Source: CAZAKO01 sp964546145
GTDB lineage: Bacteria > Fidelibacterota > UBA2242
Direction: 5' to 3'
Length of the DNA: 44,328 nt
NCBI GenBank assembly: GCA_964546145.1
Contig: CAZJIU010000010.1
Span: 1-44,328, forward strand
The first letter of the stretch is position 1, and each line of letters opens with the position of its first letter. A program made the translations under genes and the position numbers. The notes beneath the pieces are model-generated. The model worked only from the letters and a program-made list of their open reading frames with translations. It was not told the DNA's origin and did not search any database. Below, one piece after another: positions 25,840 to 33,415 of the stretch.

Positions 25840-27183
25840 TTGATTAAAAAAGTCCTCATCGCTAATCGGGGTGAAATTGCGCTGAGAATTATTCGTGCCT
25901 GTAAGGAGTTGGAGATTCCAACTGTGGCAGTCTATTCTTCAGCTGATTCGCTCTCCCTTCACGTTCGTTTTGCCGACGAAGCCGTTTGTATTGGTCCGGC
26001 TAATAGTCAGAGTAGTTACCTGAAGCAATCCCAGATTATCAGTGCTGCTGAAGTAACCAATGCAGACGCCATCCATCCAGGGTACGGCTTTTTGGCTGAG
26101 AATCCGGACTTTGCCCAGATGTGTGAAGATAACGAAATCCTGTTTATTGGACCTAAGCCTGATGTGATCCGGCGAATGGGAGATAAAGCCGCAGCACGGA
26201 CGGCTATGATGCAGGCAGGGGTGCCGGTAATTCCTGGCAGTCAGGATATAATCTCAGACTTGAAGAATGCCCGTAAAATAGCCGAGCGGATTGGCTACCC
26301 GGTGATTTTGAAGGCGGCGGCCGGGGGAGGTGGCCGCGGGATGCGGATTGTCCGCGAACCGGATCAGTTGGAGCAAGCCTATGCCATGGCCCGGGAGGAG
26401 GCACGCGCGGCTTTTGATAATCCTAATATGTATCTTGAGAGGCTGTTGGAAAAAGCTCGTCATATTGAGGTGCAGATTATCGGCGATAATTATGGAAATA
26501 TCGTCTATCTCGGTGAGAGGGAATGTTCCATTCAGCGTCGTCATCAGAAACTGATTGAGGAATCACCCTCACCGGTGGTGGACGAAGACCTGCGCGAGAA
26601 ACTAGGGAAAACGGCGATTAAGGCTGCCAAAGCAGTCGAATATTCCAGTGCCGGCACAGTTGAGTTTTTATTGGATACCGACAAAAATATCTATTTTATG
26701 GAGATGAATACCCGAATTCAGGTAGAGCATCCGGTAACGGAAATGGTGACTGGCTTTGATTTGCTTAAAGAGCAAATTAATCTGGCTGATGGAACCCAGT
26801 TACCACGCTGGTTAAAGAAATTCAAGCTCCGTGGACACGCAATCGAGTGCCGGATCAACGCTGAGGACCCTTTTAAAAATTTCAGACCTTCACCGGGCAA
26901 AATCCAAGCCTTTCACGCTCCTGGCGGTCCGGGAACCCGGATGGATACCCATATTTATTCCGGCTATGAGATTCCGTCCAATTACGATTCCCTGTTGGGT
27001 AAACTGATTACTCACGGCAAGGATCGGGCAGAGGCAATTGCCCGAATGAGACGCGCCTTAGAGGAGACGATTATCGAAGGTATACCGACTTCGATCCCCT
27101 TTCATCAAGCGATTATCAATAGTCCTGAATTTCAACAGGGTGATTTCCACATTGATTTTTTAAAAGATTTCAAATTTGGCTAA
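25840..27183 (+). CDS. accC: Acetyl-CoA carboxylase biotin carboxylase subunit
   Basis: A 447-residue ATP-grasp enzyme starting at TTG (MIKKVLIANRGEIALRI). Visible motifs: IHPGYGFLAENPDFA, GDKAAARTAMMQAGVPV, KAAAGGGGRGMRIV (nucleotide-binding glycine loop), GERECSIQRRHQKLIEESPS and MEMNTRIQVEHPVTEMVTG. It carboxylates biotin on AccB with ATP and bicarbonate. Length is typical. The start codon has only a weak ribosome-binding site. It is co-transcribed with efp and accB, and gcvH begins 22 bp later. The enzyme is complete. Confidence 0.96.
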   Translation: MIKKVLIANRGEIALRIIRACKELEIPTVAVYSSADSLSLHVRFADEAVCIGPANSQSSYLKQSQIISAAEVTNADAIHPGYGFLAENPDFAQMCEDNEILFIGPKPDVIRRMGDKAAARTAMMQAGVPVIPGSQDIISDLKNARKIAERIGYPVILKAAAGGGGRGMRIVREPDQLEQAYAMAREEARAAFDNPNMYLERLLEKARHIEVQIIGDNYGNIVYLGERECSIQRRHQKLIEESPSPVVDEDLREKLGKTAIKAAKAVEYSSAGTVEFLLDTDKNIYFMEMNTRIQVEHPVTEMVTGFDLLKEQINLADGTQLPRWLKKFKLRGHAIECRINAEDPFKNFRPSPGKIQAFHAPGGPGTRMDTHIYSGYEIPSNYDSLLGKLITHGKDRAEAIARMRRALEETIIEGIPTSIPFHQAIINSPEFQQGDFHIDFLKDFKFG

Positions 27184-27205
27184 ATTAATTCAAGGAGGAA
27201 TTTCA

Positions 27206-27586
27206 ATGAGTATTCCTGAAAATCTAAAATATACCAAAGATCACGAATGGACCATGATATCCGCAGATTTGGCAACAGTCGGCATCACCGATTATGCTGT
27301 GAAAGAACTAGGCGATATTATCTATGTTGAGTTACCTTCGGTTGGAAACGCGGCTATTAAGGGGAATTCGATCGGTACAATTGAAGCGGTCAAAACCGTA
27401 GCGGATATCTACAGTCCCGTTTCGGGCGAAATTGTCGAAGTCAACCAGGCATTGACCGACCGTGCCGAATTGATTAACCAGGATCCTTATGGCGGCGGTT
27501 GGATTGCTAAAATCAAGATTTCAAATGCTGCCGAAACAGAAGAGCTACTCAGTCCTGCTGATTACCGGAAATTAATCGGACAATAG
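27206..27586 (+). CDS. gcvH: Glycine cleavage system H protein
   Basis: A 126-residue lipoyl carrier from the ATG with an excellent AAGGAGGAA site; longer in-frame starts overlap accC. It opens MSIPENLKYTKDHEW, the H-protein signature, and carries the lipoylation site IEAVKTVADIYSPVSG with Lys63. It shuttles the aminomethyl group and reducing equivalents between the P, T and L proteins. It ends one base before gcvPA begins. T protein and L protein genes are not in the window. H proteins can also serve as lipoyl donors, so glycine cleavage is likely but not proven. Confidence 0.95.
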   Translation: MSIPENLKYTKDHEWTMISADLATVGITDYAVKELGDIIYVELPSVGNAAIKGNSIGTIEAVKTVADIYSPVSGEIVEVNQALTDRAELINQDPYGGGWIAKIKISNAAETEELLSPADYRKLIGQ

Positions 27587-28927
27587 ATGCACTATATTCC
27601 AAATACGTCTGTCATCGAGAAGGAGCTCCTAACTGCAATCGGGGTTGAGCGCTTTGAAGATTTATTGACGAATATACCCGAGGAGTATTTAAAAAATTGT
27701 CGGATTGTGCTGCCGGAACCTTTATCAGAACTCGAAGCCTGGCAAAAGTTAGAATCCCTGGCAGCGAAAAATAGTGAAACCGATACAATGGTTTCCTTTT
27801 TGGGAGGTGGCAGCTATGATCATTTTATTCCCGCCGCCGTTGATTTTTTAATTAACCGTTCGGAATTTTATACGGCTTATACACCCTATCAACCGGAAGT
27901 ATCCCAGGGAACCTTGCAAGCTATTTATGAATACCAATCGCTGGTTTGCCAGCTGCTGGATATGGAAGTAGCTAATGCCTCGCTCTATGATGGGGCGACA
28001 GCTTTGGCTGAAGCTGCCATTATGAGCATTAATGCCACCAAGCGCAACAAGATTTTGGTTGCACCATTCATCAACGCCAATTCTCTGAAAGTTCTGCGAA
28101 CTTATCTTTCAGTAAGAGAGATTGAAATAGAGTATTTAGGAGAAAATAACGGGCGAACGGATTTTTCGCAATTGAGTGCCAAACTGGACAATTCGGTAGC
28201 AGCCTTATTGGTTCAATCGCCTAATTTTCTGGGCAATATTGAGGAATTGGACGGAATTGCCGCTCGATTATATACCAATCAATCGCTGCTGGTCATGTCC
28301 GTCAATCCTATATCTGCGGCAATATTAAAAACTCCGGGAGAACTGGGTGCCGATATTGCGGTAGCAGAGGGTCAGGCGCTTGGTATTCACCAATCTTTTG
28401 GCGGACCCTATCTGGGAATATTGGTCGCGATTCGCTCCTTGATCCGCAGTCTGCCGGGGAGAATTGTTGGAGAAACGGTAGATGTTGATGGTAAAAGGGG
28501 ATATGTGCTGATTCTGCAAACCCGCGAGCAGCATATTCGTCGGGAAAAGGCGACATCCAATATCTGCACTAATCAGGGATTGATGGCCCTGGCGGCGACT
28601 ATTTACCTTTCTTTGCTGGGTAAGAATGGTTTAAAACGGGTTGCCGAGTTGTGTCTAAATAATGCTCACTACCTGGCAGAAAAAATCGGGTCCCTGACGC
28701 AGTATTCTCTGCCTTATCAGTTAGTGCCATTTTTTAATGAATTTGTCGTCGAGACTCCCATTCCTGCGCGGGAGATTATCAATACTGGATTAAATGAACA
28801 TTTCTTTGCCGGGATCGATCTGGGAGAATTCCGTCCCGATTGGGATCATCGGCTTTTGATTGCCGTCACAGAAAAAAGGACTCGACAAGAAATTGATGAT
28901 TTTATTAAATTTTTAATTAAATTTTAG
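27587..28927 (+). CDS. gcvPA: Glycine dehydrogenase (decarboxylating) subunit 1
   Basis: A 446-residue protein matching the N-terminal half-type P protein of the two-subunit system. It starts MHYIPNTSVIEKELL and contains MVSFLGGGSYDHFIPAAVD, FYTAYTPYQPEVSQGTLQAIYEYQ, VANASLYDGATALAEA and REQHIRREKATSNICTNQGL. With GcvPB, which binds PLP, it decarboxylates glycine and loads the aminomethyl group onto GcvH. The ATG abuts the gcvH stop codon. GcvPB would be expected next, but the following gene is a GGGP-synthase-family enzyme; gcvPB must be elsewhere. Confidence 0.93.
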   Translation: MHYIPNTSVIEKELLTAIGVERFEDLLTNIPEEYLKNCRIVLPEPLSELEAWQKLESLAAKNSETDTMVSFLGGGSYDHFIPAAVDFLINRSEFYTAYTPYQPEVSQGTLQAIYEYQSLVCQLLDMEVANASLYDGATALAEAAIMSINATKRNKILVAPFINANSLKVLRTYLSVREIEIEYLGENNGRTDFSQLSAKLDNSVAALLVQSPNFLGNIEELDGIAARLYTNQSLLVMSVNPISAAILKTPGELGADIAVAEGQALGIHQSFGGPYLGILVAIRSLIRSLPGRIVGETVDVDGKRGYVLILQTREQHIRREKATSNICTNQGLMALAATIYLSLLGKNGLKRVAELCLNNAHYLAEKIGSLTQYSLPYQLVPFFNEFVVETPIPAREIINTGLNEHFFAGIDLGEFRPDWDHRLLIAVTEKRTRQEIDDFIKFLIKF

Positions 28928-28931
28928 GCAG

Positions 28932-29684
28932 ATGAAAATTTTCGAGAAACTCAAAGATACTGCTAGACGGAAAGGTGGAGGCTATTTAGTCCTGATCGAT
29001 CCGGATACCCGCGATTCCAGGCGGCTCAAGGAATTTGTTGGTGAAGTCTGTAATCGTGGAGTTGATGCCATCCTGGTCGGCGGCAGCCTGATCATTGATG
29101 CCGATTTTCAGCAATCCATTCGAATTGTCAAAGAAAACAGCACTGTTCCGATCATCATTTTTCCGGGTTCTTTGCAGCAGCTCTCTACTGAGGCTGATGC
29201 AATTCTGTTCATCTCATTAATCAGTGGTCGTAACCCTAATTATCTGATTGGCGAACATGTTGTGGCTGCACCCTTTATCAAAAAGTTAGGGATTGAACCA
29301 ATTTCTACCGGATATCTGTTATTTGAGTCAGGAAGGACAACGACAGCCGAATTTATGAGCAATACCAAGCCTTTGCCGGTGAATAAACCGGAAATTGCCA
29401 TGGCGCATGCTTTAGCAGCACAATATTTGGGAATGAATACTGTCTACCTGGAAGCCGGCAGTGGAGCTGACCATTCGGTTCCGACTACGGTAGTAAAAGC
29501 GGTCAGCGAATACGTTGATATTCCGGTTATAACTGGGGGTGGAATCCGAACTCCCGAAGATGCGCGGGCGAAGGTGGAGGCTGGAGCAACTTTTATCGTC
29601 ACCGGCAATATCCTCGATAAATCCGACAATCTAGGCCTGATAGATGAATTTGTCCGCGCAATTCATATCAAGGAAAATTTTTAG
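28932..29684 (+). CDS. Geranylgeranylglyceryl/heptaprenylglyceryl phosphate synthase family
   Basis: A 250-residue TIM-barrel prenyltransferase. Visible features: YLVLIDPDTRD near the N terminus, VDAILVGGSLIID, PIIIFPGSLQQLSTEADAIL, FISLISGRNPNYLIGEHV, YLEAGSGADHSVP and ITGGGIRTPEDARAKVEAGA (phosphate-binding). These are diagnostic of the GGGPS/PcrB family, and the length and FPGS segment fit the group II enzymes of archaea and Bacteroidota. It joins a polyprenyl diphosphate to sn-glycerol 1-phosphate through an ether bond, the first committed step of archaeal-type lipids. It follows gcvPA by 4 bp, and its stop codon overlaps the gmhA GTG start. Prenyl chain length is unknown. Confidence 0.9.
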   Translation: MKIFEKLKDTARRKGGGYLVLIDPDTRDSRRLKEFVGEVCNRGVDAILVGGSLIIDADFQQSIRIVKENSTVPIIIFPGSLQQLSTEADAILFISLISGRNPNYLIGEHVVAAPFIKKLGIEPISTGYLLFESGRTTTAEFMSNTKPLPVNKPEIAMAHALAAQYLGMNTVYLEAGSGADHSVPTTVVKAVSEYVDIPVITGGGIRTPEDARAKVEAGATFIVTGNILDKSDNLGLIDEFVRAIHIKENF

Positions 29685-29962
29685 TGCCCGCTACAGTTTC
29701 AGCGGAACTAATCCGTTCTGAAATACAACGACAACTAGCTGAGAGCGCCGAAGTCAAACGGCGTCTNNNNNNNNNNNNNNNNNNNNNNNNNNNNNNNNNN
29801 NNNNNNNNNNNNNNNNNNNNNNNNNNNNNNNNNNNNNNNNNNNNNNNNNNNNNNNNNNNNNNNNNNGTTCCCGCCGACAACGTTCAGCGGGTTCAGGAAG
29901 CCCATATTACTATCGGTCATATCTGGTGTGATCTGATTGAGCAGTCGTTGATTAATCGTTAA
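29684..29962 (+). CDS. gmhA: D-sedoheptulose 7-phosphate isomerase, interior lost in assembly gap
   Basis: Only the two ends are sequenced; 100 N hide the middle. Before the gap: SAELIRSEIQRQLAESAEVK, the N-terminal helix of GmhA. After the gap: VPADNVQRVQEAHITIGHIW, the C-terminal GmhA signature that carries active-site and metal residues (QEAH...GH). The SIS-domain core is missing. A full GmhA is about 190 residues, so roughly 130 codons, more than the 100 N, should be absent. The GTG start overlaps the GGGP-synthase stop codon. GmhA makes D-glycero-manno-heptose 7-phosphate for LPS or glycoprotein heptose. It should not be read as a small hypothetical protein. The apparently preserved frame is coincidental. 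Confidence 0.82.
   Translation: MPATVSAELIRSEIQRQLAESAEVKRRXXXXXXXXXXXXXXXXXXXXXXXXXXXXXXXXXXVPADNVQRVQEAHITIGHIWCDLIEQSLINR
29767..29866. other. Assembly gap of exactly 100 N
   Basis: A run of 100 undetermined bases, the conventional placeholder for a scaffold gap of unknown size. It interrupts gmhA; the true missing length is probably near 390 bp if the gene is normal. Confidence 0.95.
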
Positions 29963-29980
29963 CGCCATAACTATCTGTGA

Positions 29981-30874
29981 ATGCAACATATCGTCCAAGA
30001 TTTTATCAATTACCTCAGGATCGAACGCAATCTTTCTCCAAACACGGTTGATGCCTACCGCAATGATTTGCTGCGCTATTGCCAGTTTCTCGAAGACCAT
30101 CAGCTAAAACGCCCCGACCAGATAACCATTCAAGCTATTCAAGATTTCATTAATGAGCTGACTGACCTGGGCTTAGCCGCGAGCAGTCTTTGTCGGAATT
30201 TCTCATCGATTCGGGCTTTTCATAAGTTTATGCTGGCCGAAAACCTGGTCAAGAGTAATCCCGCTGAGCTGCTCCAGGCGCCCCGCCGGCCGTCACGTTT
30301 ACCCAAAATCCTGGAACTGCACGAAATTGAGCAGATAATTGAAGTAATTGACGTAACGACAAAAAAAGGAATTCGGGATCGAGCAATAATCGAGACTCTC
30401 TATTCAACCGGGATTCGGGTTTCGGAATTAATTACACTTAAAATGTCCGATGTTTTTTTCCATCATGGTGTAATCCGGGTATTTGGTAAGGGCTCCAAGG
30501 AGCGAATTGTGCCTTTTGGTGAGAAAGCGCGCAAAGCAATCAAGAATTATATTACCGCCGTGCGTTCATTGCTTGCCCGCTCACTGCGGAGTGGAGATAT
30601 CCTGTTTCTTAATTTACGCGGTATGCCGCTATCCCGAATGGGGGTTTGGAAAATCATCCAGGAATATGTCAAATTAGCCGGGATTAGGAAAAATGTCAGT
30701 CCGCATGTCTTCAGACACTCTTTCGCAACTCATTTATTGGAAGGGGGCGCAAATCTGCGGGCGGTACAGGAGATGCTTGGGCATGCGGATATTTCAACAA
30801 CCCAGATTTATATGCATCTGGACCGGGAGTACTTGATCGAACAGCACCGAACCTTTCATCCGAGGTGGCAATGA
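29981..30874 (+). CDS. xerD: Site-specific tyrosine recombinase XerD
   Basis: A 297-residue tyrosine recombinase with an N-terminal SAM-like DNA-binding domain (FINYLRIERNLSPNTVDAYRN). The catalytic residues are in STGIRVSEL (Arg), GKGSKERIVPF (Lys), HVFRHSFATHLL (His, Arg), LGHADISTTQIYMH (His, Tyr). The ending QHRTFHPRW resembles XerD rather than XerC. With XerC it resolves chromosome dimers at dif; a single Xer acting alone is possible. It is embedded in a housekeeping run, 18 bp after gmhA and overlapping the M50 gene by 4 bp, so it is a resident gene and not part of a mobile element. Confidence 0.92.
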   Translation: MQHIVQDFINYLRIERNLSPNTVDAYRNDLLRYCQFLEDHQLKRPDQITIQAIQDFINELTDLGLAASSLCRNFSSIRAFHKFMLAENLVKSNPAELLQAPRRPSRLPKILELHEIEQIIEVIDVTTKKGIRDRAIIETLYSTGIRVSELITLKMSDVFFHHGVIRVFGKGSKERIVPFGEKARKAIKNYITAVRSLLARSLRSGDILFLNLRGMPLSRMGVWKIIQEYVKLAGIRKNVSPHVFRHSFATHLLEGGANLRAVQEMLGHADISTTQIYMHLDREYLIEQHRTFHPRWQ

Positions 30875-31506
30875 ATTTTCAGGTAATTATTCTATTAATT
30901 CCGCCCATCCTGTTAGCCCTAACATTCCATGAATTCATGCACGGGTGGGTTGCAAATTTATTGGGTGATCCGACCGCCCGGTTGGCTGGTCGGTTGACGA
31001 TGAATCCACTAGTTCACCTGGATCCCATTGGTACGCTGATGATCTTTTTGGTACGTTTTGGCTGGGCTCGACCAGTGCCGGTGGATCCGCAGAATTTTCG
31101 GAATCCTAAACAGGGTCTCCTATTGGTATCGCTGGCAGGACCGTCAGCAAATATGCTTCTGGCATTTTTAAGTGGGATGTTAGTGAGAGTATTTCATGCG
31201 GGGCAGTTAAATTTTTTACCTGAAAATGTCTGGACGCCAATTTATGCGATGCTCAGATACAGCCTGCAAATCAATCTGGCATTGGCAATCTTCAATCTGA
31301 TTCCTATTCCCCCGTTAGACGGTTCGAAGATTTTGTACGGTCTCTTGCCGCATCGTCAGGAGAGGATTTTCTTTTACCTGGAAAGGTATGGTCCATTGAT
31401 CTTAATGGGGGTAATCCTTTTTGGAATGATAACCCGCATTTCAATTTTAGGGGCTTTTATCTATCCCTTTGTAAATTATTTCGCCAAACTTTTTGGGGGA
31501 TTGTGA
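30871..31506 (+). CDS. Site-2 protease family (M50) membrane metalloprotease
   Basis: A 211-residue membrane protein starting at the ATG that overlaps the xerD stop (ATGA). It has the zinc motif TFHEFMHGW (HExxH) in the first transmembrane segment and a third ligand in NLIPIPPLDGSKIL, the compact rhomboid-free S2P arrangement without PDZ domains. About five hydrophobic segments. Such small S2P homologues cleave transmembrane substrates, but the substrates are unknown. It is translationally linked to xerD and to the small membrane protein downstream (GTGATG overlap). Confidence 0.9.
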   Translation: MNFQVIILLIPPILLALTFHEFMHGWVANLLGDPTARLAGRLTMNPLVHLDPIGTLMIFLVRFGWARPVPVDPQNFRNPKQGLLLVSLAGPSANMLLAFLSGMLVRVFHAGQLNFLPENVWTPIYAMLRYSLQINLALAIFNLIPIPPLDGSKILYGLLPHRQERIFFYLERYGPLILMGVILFGMITRISILGAFIYPFVNYFAKLFGGL

Positions 31507-31688
31507 TGGTAACGTATCTAAAGCGCCAATTTTCTATTGCAGATAAGCGGCGCGAATGGGCAGAGAGACGAATTCATTTTGATCGTTTACGCCGGAGCCC
31601 GCGTCGGACAGCCAGACCGTTATGGTGGCTGTTTATATTGCTGATTATTGTTTTGGGTCTTATGTTTTATTTAAATAATATCCGCTAA
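31506..31688 (+). CDS. Small basic single-pass membrane protein, unknown
   Basis: 60 residues; the ATG overlaps the M50 stop, and a GTG one codon earlier is an alternative start. The first 40 residues are strongly basic and Arg-rich (REWAERRIHFDRLRRSPRRT). Residues about 41-57 form one transmembrane helix (LWWLFILLIIVLGLMFYL), so the basic part should face the cytoplasm. No family recognised. Coupling to the M50 protease suggests a partner or regulator, but that is only context. Confidence 0.6.
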   Translation: MVTYLKRQFSIADKRREWAERRIHFDRLRRSPRRTARPLWWLFILLIIVLGLMFYLNNIR

Positions 31689-31722
31689 TCTGGTAAATTT
31701 CCGGGAATTGTGAGGAGCATCT

Positions 31723-33390
31723 ATGGCTGAAATTATCGAATGTGTGCCTAACTTTAGCGAGGGTCGTGATCCAAATATAATTAAGGCGATCGGTGACGCA
31801 ATTGCCACAGTTTCTGAGGTGAAGCTGCTGAATGTAGATCCCGGTGCGGCTACCAATCGAACAGTCATTACTTTTATTGGTACCCGGAAGGGAATTCTTG
31901 CCGGAGCATTTGCCGGCATTGCCAAAGCTGCCGAACTGATTGACATGCATCAGCACCAGGGTGCTCATCCGCGACTTGGTGCTACCGATGTCTGTCCGCT
32001 TATTCCGATATCCGGAATTAGTGAAGAAGAGTGTATCCAATTATCCCATGAATTAGCGCGCCAGGTTGCTACTGAATTAAAAATTCCCGTTTTTCTGTAC
32101 GAAAAATCGGCGCAGACGGCTGAGCGGATTAATCTGGAGAATATCCGGGCCGGCGAATACGAAGGACTTGCGGAGAAATTGAAGGATCCGCAGTGGAAAC
32201 CGGATTACGGTCCGGTGGAATTCAACGCCAAATCGGGCGCCACAGTGATTGGTGTTCGGGAATTCCTGATTGCCTATAATGTTAATCTGAATACAACTGA
32301 TCGGAAATTAGCCAGCGAGATTGCACTGCAAATCCGTGAGAAGGGACGATACAAGCGCGATCGAGAGGGGAATATTCTCTATGATGAAAGCGGTGAGGCT
32401 CTGCGCATTGCGGGCAAGTTGCAATTCACTAAAGCAGTCGGCTGGTATATTGATGAATATAAAATCGCTCAGGTTTCGATTAACCTGACAAATTATAAAG
32501 TAACTCCGCCGCATATGGCATTCGAAGAGGTGCGCAAACTTGCCCGGCAAATGGGCTTGCGCGTTACTGGTTCGGAGATAGTCGGTCTGGTGCCCAAAGA
32601 GGCACTATTGATGGCCGGTCGTTATTATCTCCAGCTGCAGGGCAAATCGCAGGGTGTCCCGGAATCTGTATTGATCCGTATCGCAATTCAATCACTGGGG
32701 CTGAATGATGTGTCACCCTTTGACACCAAACAGAAGATTATTGAATTTCAGGTCAAATTCGAAAATTCGCTGATTGAGCTCGACCTCCACAAGTTTGCCG
32801 ATGAGCTGTCTTCCGAATCGCCAGCGCCAGGGGGCGGCAGCGTGGCAGCACTCTGTGGAGTTATGGCCGCCAGTTTAACTGCGATGGTCGCCAATCTGAC
32901 TTTTGGCAAGCGCGGTTATGAGCGATATTCTAAGAGGATGAATCAAACTGCTGTGAATGCCCAGCTTCTTAAAGATGAACTGTTAAGATTAGTTGATCGG
33001 GATGCTGCCGCTTTTAATCAGGTCATGAGCTGCTACCGGCTGCCCAAGAAAACCGAGGCAGAAAGAGCCCAGCGTCAGGCGGCAATCCAGGAAGCTACCA
33101 AAACGGCAGCGCAAATTCCGTTACAGGTTATGGAAACCGGTAAGAAAGTCTTAGTGCTAACAGATTATGTCTCCAAATTCGGAAATCTTAATTCCATCAG
33201 CGATGCTGGTGTAGCGGCTCTTGCGGCGGATGCGGCAATCAGAGGAGCAGCATTTAATGTACTAATTAATTTGGGTAGTATCGTAGATGTCGAGTTCAAG
33301 GCTCGAATGCAGGCGGCAGTAACGCAAATCAAAGCCAAGTCTCAGCCCTTGATCCGGCGTATAATAAAACGCGTCGAAAGTAAAATTTAA
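31723..33390 (+). CDS. ftcD: Fused glutamate formimidoyltransferase / formimidoyl-THF cyclodeaminase
   Basis: A 555-residue bifunctional enzyme. Residues 1 to about 300 are the transferase: IECVPNFSEGRDPNII, AFAGIAKAAELIDM, and HQGAHPRLGATDVCPLIPI with the catalytic histidine region. From about 350 the cyclodeaminase begins (ELDLHKFADELSSESPAPGGGS) and continues with AASLTAMVANLTFGKRGYERY. It moves the formimino group from formiminoglutamate, a histidine-degradation product, to tetrahydrofolate and then releases ammonia, giving methenyl-THF. The same two-domain fusion occurs in animal FTCD; many bacteria have separate genes. GAGGAG precedes the ATG. No other histidine-degradation genes are nearby. 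Confidence 0.94.
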   Translation: MAEIIECVPNFSEGRDPNIIKAIGDAIATVSEVKLLNVDPGAATNRTVITFIGTRKGILAGAFAGIAKAAELIDMHQHQGAHPRLGATDVCPLIPISGISEEECIQLSHELARQVATELKIPVFLYEKSAQTAERINLENIRAGEYEGLAEKLKDPQWKPDYGPVEFNAKSGATVIGVREFLIAYNVNLNTTDRKLASEIALQIREKGRYKRDREGNILYDESGEALRIAGKLQFTKAVGWYIDEYKIAQVSINLTNYKVTPPHMAFEEVRKLARQMGLRVTGSEIVGLVPKEALLMAGRYYLQLQGKSQGVPESVLIRIAIQSLGLNDVSPFDTKQKIIEFQVKFENSLIELDLHKFADELSSESPAPGGGSVAALCGVMAASLTAMVANLTFGKRGYERYSKRMNQTAVNAQLLKDELLRLVDRDAAAFNQVMSCYRLPKKTEAERAQRQAAIQEATKTAAQIPLQVMETGKKVLVLTDYVSKFGNLNSISDAGVAALAADAAIRGAAFNVLINLGSIVDVEFKARMQAAVTQIKAKSQPLIRRIIKRVESKI

Positions 33391-33415
33391 GTCCGGAGTT
33401 CATTCATTATTAATT

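Noticed and set aside
29981..30874. xerD as part of a mobile element
   Set aside because: It is full length, ends like XerD and is translationally embedded in a housekeeping gene run.
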